Shown piece after piece: positions 23,753-26,608 of a stretch of DNA of 26,608 bases. This stretch comes from Lactobacillus delbrueckii (GTDB taxonomy: Bacteria; Bacillota; Bacilli; Lactobacillales; Lactobacillaceae). The stretch spans positions 1 to 26,608 of the forward strand of contig SFHY01000004.1 in NCBI GenBank assembly GCA_004556255.1, given 5' to 3'. The notes below the pieces were generated by a model. It had not been told where the DNA came from. It saw only the letters and a program-made list of their open reading frames with translations, and made no database searches. Position 1 is the first letter of the stretch; each line of letters opens with the position of its first letter. A program made the position numbers and the translations under genes.

Positions 23753-25432
23753 TTATTTCTTTTCGATCAGCATTGGCAGGATCATCGGCCGTCTTTCAGT
23801 GCGGGAGTAAAGGAAGTCCTGCAGGTTCTCGACGATCGCCTTGCGGATTTCGCTGTCCTTAGGCTTGTCGCTCTTGGCCATTTCCGTCTTCAAGACATGG
23901 TAGACGTGTTTCTGGGCCGCGTTGATCAAGTCCTGGGATTCACGCATGTAGACAAAGCCCCGGCTGAGGATGTCAGGACCAGCCAAGACCCGCTTGTGCT
24001 TGTAGTCAACCGTGGCAACGGCAACTACAAGCCCTTCTTCAGACAGGATCTGCCGGTCGCGGACAACGATGTTGCCGACGTCAGCTGCACCGGAAGTATC
24101 AACGAAGACGTCCTTGACATGGATGTCGCCGGCGATTCTGGCCCCATCAGGGCTGAAGCAGACCACTTCACCGTTCTTCAAGACGAAGGTATTTTCTGCC
24201 GGTACGCCTGCTTGCTGGGCCAGGTGGGCGTGGACAACCTGCATCCGGTATTCCCCGTGCACCGGGATCATGTACTTCGGCTTGGCCAGTTCGACCATCA
24301 GCTTCAGTTCTTCCTGGCCGCCGTGGCCGGAAGTGTGGACATTGTTGACCCGGCCGTGGACCACGTTGGCCCCGCCTTCCATCAGCTTGTTGATCAGCTG
24401 GTTAACGCTCAAGGTGTTGCCTGGAATCGGGTTGGAAGAGAAGATCACAGTGTCATGCGGCTTCAACTTGATCTGCCGGTGGGTGCCGTTGGCAATCCGG
24501 GAGAGGGCAGCCAGGGGTTCACCCTGGGAACCGGTACAAAGGATCATGACCTTTTCCGGCGGCAGGGAGTTGATTGTTTCAGCATCGACAATCAGGCCTT
24601 CCGGCACATCCAGGTAGCCCAGGTCGATCCCGTTTTGGATCCCGTTCTCCATGCTCCGGCCAAAAATCGCCACCTTGCGGCCGGTGTCGATCGCGGCTTG
24701 AATAGCGGTTGACACCCGGTAAAGGTTGGAAGCGAAAGTGGCGAAGATGATCCGGCCTTCGATGCCGGTGATGATGTTGTGCAAAGAGCCGGCAACGAAG
24801 CGCTCAGACTTGGTAAACTGCGGCACTTCCGCGTTGGTTGAGTCACTCAAGAGGGCCAAAACGCCTTCTTCGCCCAGCTGGGCCATTCTCTGGAAGTTAG
24901 GGGCCGGCTGGTTCATGACCGGGGTCAAGTCGAACTTGAAGTCGCCAGTAAAGACAACCGCGCCCAGCGGAGTGTGGACGGCAATCCCCAAAGTGTCGGG
25001 GATTGAGTGGGTGGTTCTGAAGAAGGTCACCTTCAGCTTGTCAAAAGTCAAAACCGTGTCTTCGTGCTCTTCATGCAGCTCGGTCCGGTCCAGGATCCCG
25101 TGTTCTTCACACTTGCTCTTGATCAGGGCCAGGGCGAAAGGCGTGGCGTAGACTGGAATTTCCGGAATCTTTTCCAGCAGGAAGGGAATCCCGCCGATGT
25201 GGTCTTCGTGGCCGTGGCTGACAACCAGGGCCTTGATCTTCTCCCGGTTCTTGACCAGGTAGGAGTAGTCGGAGATGACATAGTTGATCCCCAGCAGCTC
25301 ATCTTCCGGGAACTTGATGCCGCAGTCCATAATGACGATTTCGTCTTGGTACTGGACGCAGTACATGTTACGGCCGATTTCGTGTAATCCCCCGATCGCG
25401 AAAACGGCTACTTCGTTTTGTTTAATCTTCAC
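23753..25432 (-). CDS. rnjA: Ribonuclease J1
   Basis: RNase J1 is a metallo-beta-lactamase/beta-CASP ribonuclease with 5'-3' exonuclease and endonuclease activity, central to mRNA turnover and rRNA maturation in Firmicutes. The 559-residue length is typical. The zinc-binding motif is H73-x-H75-x-D77-H78 (VVSHGHEDHIGG), followed by TTHSIPD and VVFTGDFKFD. The beta-CASP motifs include GRSMENGIQNG, CTGSQGEPLAAL and SSNPIPGN, and SGHGGQEELK and PVHGEYRM close the active site. The start overlaps the end of rpoY by 11 bases, so the two are translated together. The gene runs against the RclA-like gene and ends at the shared terminator. Confidence 0.98.
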   Translation of the reverse strand: MKIKQNEVAVFAIGGLHEIGRNMYCVQYQDEIVIMDCGIKFPEDELLGINYVISDYSYLVKNREKIKALVVSHGHEDHIGGIPFLLEKIPEIPVYATPFALALIKSKCEEHGILDRTELHEEHEDTVLTFDKLKVTFFRTTHSIPDTLGIAVHTPLGAVVFTGDFKFDLTPVMNQPAPNFQRMAQLGEEGVLALLSDSTNAEVPQFTKSERFVAGSLHNIITGIEGRIIFATFASNLYRVSTAIQAAIDTGRKVAIFGRSMENGIQNGIDLGYLDVPEGLIVDAETINSLPPEKVMILCTGSQGEPLAALSRIANGTHRQIKLKPHDTVIFSSNPIPGNTLSVNQLINKLMEGGANVVHGRVNNVHTSGHGGQEELKLMVELAKPKYMIPVHGEYRMQVVHAHLAQQAGVPAENTFVLKNGEVVCFSPDGARIAGDIHVKDVFVDTSGAADVGNIVVRDRQILSEEGLVVAVATVDYKHKRVLAGPDILSRGFVYMRESQDLINAAQKHVYHVLKTEMAKSDKPKDSEIRKAIVENLQDFLYSRTERRPMILPMLIEKK

Positions 25433-25655
25433 TGTCAGTTTGGCCGAAGGCAGTCAGCTTGAAGTCAGCGTGTTCTTGTTCGTACTTCAAGGAGTTGCCG
25501 GTTAATTCTTGGATGAGCTCGATGTTGTAGGGGGTGTTTTGTTCAACGAGGGCTCTGGCTTGGACAACGTTGTCGGCTTCCATGTAGAGAGTCTGGGTCG
25601 TTTCTCTGCGTGGGTTAACGATCTTGTCCTTTTGATATAAAACTTTGTAGATCAT
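25422..25655 (-). CDS. rpoY: RNA polymerase epsilon subunit RpoY
   Basis: RpoY (epsilon, formerly YkzG, DUF1447) is a small non-essential subunit of Firmicutes RNA polymerase. The 77-residue protein starts MIYKVLYQKDKIVNPRRE and continues with TLYMEADNVVQARALVEQ, both characteristic of the family. An AAGGAG sequence lies just before the ATG. It overlaps rnjA by 11 bases; this pairing is conserved across Firmicutes and couples the making of RNA polymerase and the main RNA-degrading enzyme. The C-terminal end (TAFGQTDSED) is acidic and variable. A candidate promoter lies about 75 bases upstream. Confidence 0.95.
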   Translation of the reverse strand: MIYKVLYQKDKIVNPRRETTQTLYMEADNVVQARALVEQNTPYNIELIQELTGNSLKYEQEHADFKLTAFGQTDSED

Positions 25656-25728
25656 AAAAAATCTCCTTATTGTTTAATTGTAATTTGATCTCTGTTTGAG
25701 AAATTTTGCCAAAAATACTCAATAGCTA

Positions 25729-25757
25729 ATTAAAGTTTAGCATAATTAGAAAAGCAA
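25729..25757 (-). promoter_or_regulatory. Candidate promoter of rpoY-rnjA
   Basis: On the minus strand TTGCTT (25757-25752) is followed after 17 bases by TTTAAT (25734-25729), which matches five of six -10 bases. The -35 is weak. The leader would be about 65 bases. Confidence 0.5.
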
Positions 25758-25774
25758 GTATAGAAACATACTTG
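25755..25774. repeat. Palindrome overlapping the rpoY-rnjA -35 region
   Basis: CAAGTAT (25755-25761) and ATACTTG (25768-25774) are perfect inverted repeats separated by six bases. The left arm covers part of the proposed -35. It could be an operator, or a short hairpin in transcripts that read through from def. Confidence 0.55.
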
Positions 25775-25784
25775 ATCAAAGGAG

Positions 25785-25826
25785 GCAAAAAAGCCCAAGC
25801 CAGGACGAAGCGGGCTGGCTTGGACT
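25785..25826 (-). terminator. Rho-independent terminator after def
   Basis: On the minus strand AGTCCAAGCCAG (25826-25815) pairs with CTGGCTTGGGCT (25803-25792), 12 base pairs with one G-U, an 11-base loop and a run of T residues. It closes def before rpoY. Confidence 0.9.
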
Positions 25827-25833
25827 CTTGAGC

Positions 25834-26388
25834 CTAGTAGATGACGATAGTGTCTTCATCCAGGGCAAATGGGTTTTCCTTGTTGATCCGGTCGTAGAAG
25901 AGGTGGCCGTTCAAGTGGTCGATTTCGTGGCCGGAGACGATGGCTGGGTAGCCCTTGAGGCGGATGGTCTTTTCCTCGCCGTCAACGGTCCAGTAGTGAA
26001 TCGTAACCTTGTTTGGCCGCGGAACATAGCCGTCGATGACCTTGTCAACGCTCAGGCAGCCTTCGCCTTCGCCCAGGCAGGTCTTGCGGACGGATTCAGA
26101 GATGATTTCCGGGTTAACGTAAACTTCCTTAAAGATGATTTCACCCTTGTCGTCTGGCACGAGCAGGGCAGCCATAGACACGCCTTCACCAACCTGCGGG
26201 GCAGCCAGACCGACCCCGGCCCGGAGCTGGTGCTTGGCGGCAATCTTTGGATCTTGTGAGTTTACCAGGTATTCCATCATGTCATCGGCCAGCTTGCGGT
26301 AGTGGTCTGACAAGGGAAAAGTCAATTTTTGCGCAACTTGCCGCAAAACGGGATCGCCGTCGCGGACAATATCTTTCATTAAGATCAA
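25834..26388 (-). CDS. def: Peptide deformylase (type 2)
   Basis: Peptide deformylase removes the formyl group from the N-terminal methionine of new proteins. From a TTG start at 26388 the protein has 184 residues. The three metal-site motifs are GVGLAAPQVG, EGEGCLSVD with the metal cysteine, and SGHEIDHLNG with the two metal histidines and catalytic Glu. The extra segment between motifs 1 and 2 (MAALLVPDDKGEIIFKEVYV) is typical of the Gram-positive type 2 enzyme. I chose the TTG because AAAAGGAG ends eight bases before it, whereas the ATG at 26379 would be 17 bases away. The next gene downstream is rpoY, after a terminator. Confidence 0.96.
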   Translation of the reverse strand: MILMKDIVRDGDPVLRQVAQKLTFPLSDHYRKLADDMMEYLVNSQDPKIAAKHQLRAGVGLAAPQVGEGVSMAALLVPDDKGEIIFKEVYVNPEIISESVRKTCLGEGEGCLSVDKVIDGYVPRPNKVTIHYWTVDGEEKTIRLKGYPAIVSGHEIDHLNGHLFYDRINKENPFALDEDTIVIY

Positions 26389-26396
26389 TTTGGGTT

Positions 26397-26404
26397 CTCC
26401 TTTT
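26397..26404 (-). promoter_or_regulatory. Ribosome-binding site that sets the def TTG start
   Basis: AAAAGGAG on the minus strand lies eight bases before TTG 26388-26386. The only nearby ATG (26379) is 17 bases from the site, too far for normal initiation. Confidence 0.75.
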
Positions 26405-26492
26405 AAAATAATCGCTAATATATTTTTACCACAAAAAGGCCTGCTATGGTTAAACATTCTCTGAAAAGCCTATGTAAACTAAAGGAAATTTG

Positions 26493-26521
26493 TTGACCAG
26501 GCCCAAGAGTGGTTGTACAAT
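26493..26521 (+). promoter_or_regulatory. Strong plus-strand promoter at the right edge
   Basis: TTGACC (26493-26498), a 17-base spacer and TACAAT (26516-26521) each match five of six consensus bases. It points away from def and would start RNA near 26528. No coding frame follows inside the window. Confidence 0.7.
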
Positions 26522-26527
26522 AGATGA

Positions 26528-26608
26528 TTGTAAAAAATATAAACATTACTTCGGCCAGCCTGCTATCTAAGGCTAAAGGGAACTGTGCTTTTGTCACAGT
26601 TCTTTTTA
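26528..26608 (+). ncRNA. Possible short RNA or attenuated leader
   Basis: The stretch between the promoter and the end of the window has no start codon with a ribosome-binding site. It holds a small stem, AGCCT (26557-26561) with AGGCT (26570-26574), and then a terminator. The predicted RNA is about 80 bases. It could be a small RNA, or the leader of a plus-strand gene beyond the window. I do not recognise a riboswitch class. Confidence 0.4.
26580..26608 (+). terminator. Rho-independent terminator at the right edge
   Basis: GAACTGTG (26580-26587) pairs perfectly with CACAGTTC (26595-26602) around a seven-base loop and runs into TTTTTA at the window end. No plus-strand gene lies directly upstream of it. 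Confidence 0.85.

Noticed and set aside
23696..24712. Long plus-strand open frame (338 codons) opposite rnjA
   Set aside because: It is fully antisense to a strongly conserved gene, has no recognisable domain and arises from the codon bias of the opposite strand.
26438..26566. GCCTGCTAT occurring twice in the def upstream region
   Set aside because: A nine-base direct repeat about 120 bases apart has no symmetry or spacing that suggests function; probably chance.
26415..26597. Minus-strand 60-codon frame with a hydrophobic segment upstream of def
   Set aside because: It begins with GTG inside a terminator hairpin, has no ribosome-binding site and overlaps the def upstream region.
1..26608. 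Search for CRISPR arrays, transposases, phage genes, tRNA genes or defence systems
   Set aside because: No regularly spaced repeats, transposase or integrase motifs, tRNA-like folds or defence-type domains were seen; the gene content is housekeeping throughout.

Overview
This window is chromosomal DNA from a low-GC Gram-positive bacterium, most likely a lactobacillus of the Lactobacillus delbrueckii type. I infer this from the division and cell-wall (dcw) gene order, the Ile T-box in front of ileS, the DUF1831 gene between a cysteine desulfurase and mnmA, the RpoY/RNase J pair, and a strong preference for G/C at third codon positions set against very AT-rich intergenic DNA. The genus is a good guess; the species is less certain. 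No tRNA, rRNA, insertion sequence, prophage or CRISPR array is visible.

Layout. (1) 1-10821, plus strand: the downstream half of the dcw cluster, made of ftsI (cut by the window edge), mraY, murD, murG, divIB/ftsQ, ftsA, ftsZ, sepF, yggT and ylmH. The genes are tightly packed and several overlap by one to four bases. They take peptidoglycan synthesis from lipid I (MraY) and the MurD step to lipid II (MurG) and septal transpeptidation (FtsI), and they build the Z-ring (FtsA, FtsZ, SepF). A divIVA gene, often found after ylmH, is absent here. (2) 10822-11139: a T-box leader with an AUC specifier and an intrinsic terminator, controlling ileS. (3) 11140-14939: ileS, a divergent cold-shock-domain gene, a Nudix hydrolase and a small membrane protein. 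(4) 14959-18348: a sulfur-related run of mtnN, cysteine desulfurase, DUF1831 and mnmA, supplying sulfur for tRNA 2-thiouridine, closed by a strong hairpin. (5) 18410-22225: an extended -10 promoter, a histidine phosphatase, a TPR protein, recD2 and a terminator. (6) 22243-23741: a monocistronic RclA-like flavin disulfide reductase whose promoter is flanked by two copies of an operator-like sequence in opposite orientation. A bidirectional terminator separates it from the convergent rnjA. (7) 23753-26388, minus strand: def, then rpoY-rnjA. (8) 26493-26608, plus strand: a near-consensus promoter followed by a terminator about 60 bases later, with no gene between them.

Most of the window is conserved housekeeping sequence. 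The points most worth a second look are the paired operator at the RclA-like gene, the short promoter-terminator unit at the right edge, the palindrome over the rpoY-rnjA promoter, the missing divIVA, the cold-shock-like protein translationally coupled to ileS, and the uncharacterised DUF1831 and small membrane proteins. I did not find a clearly new multi-gene system.
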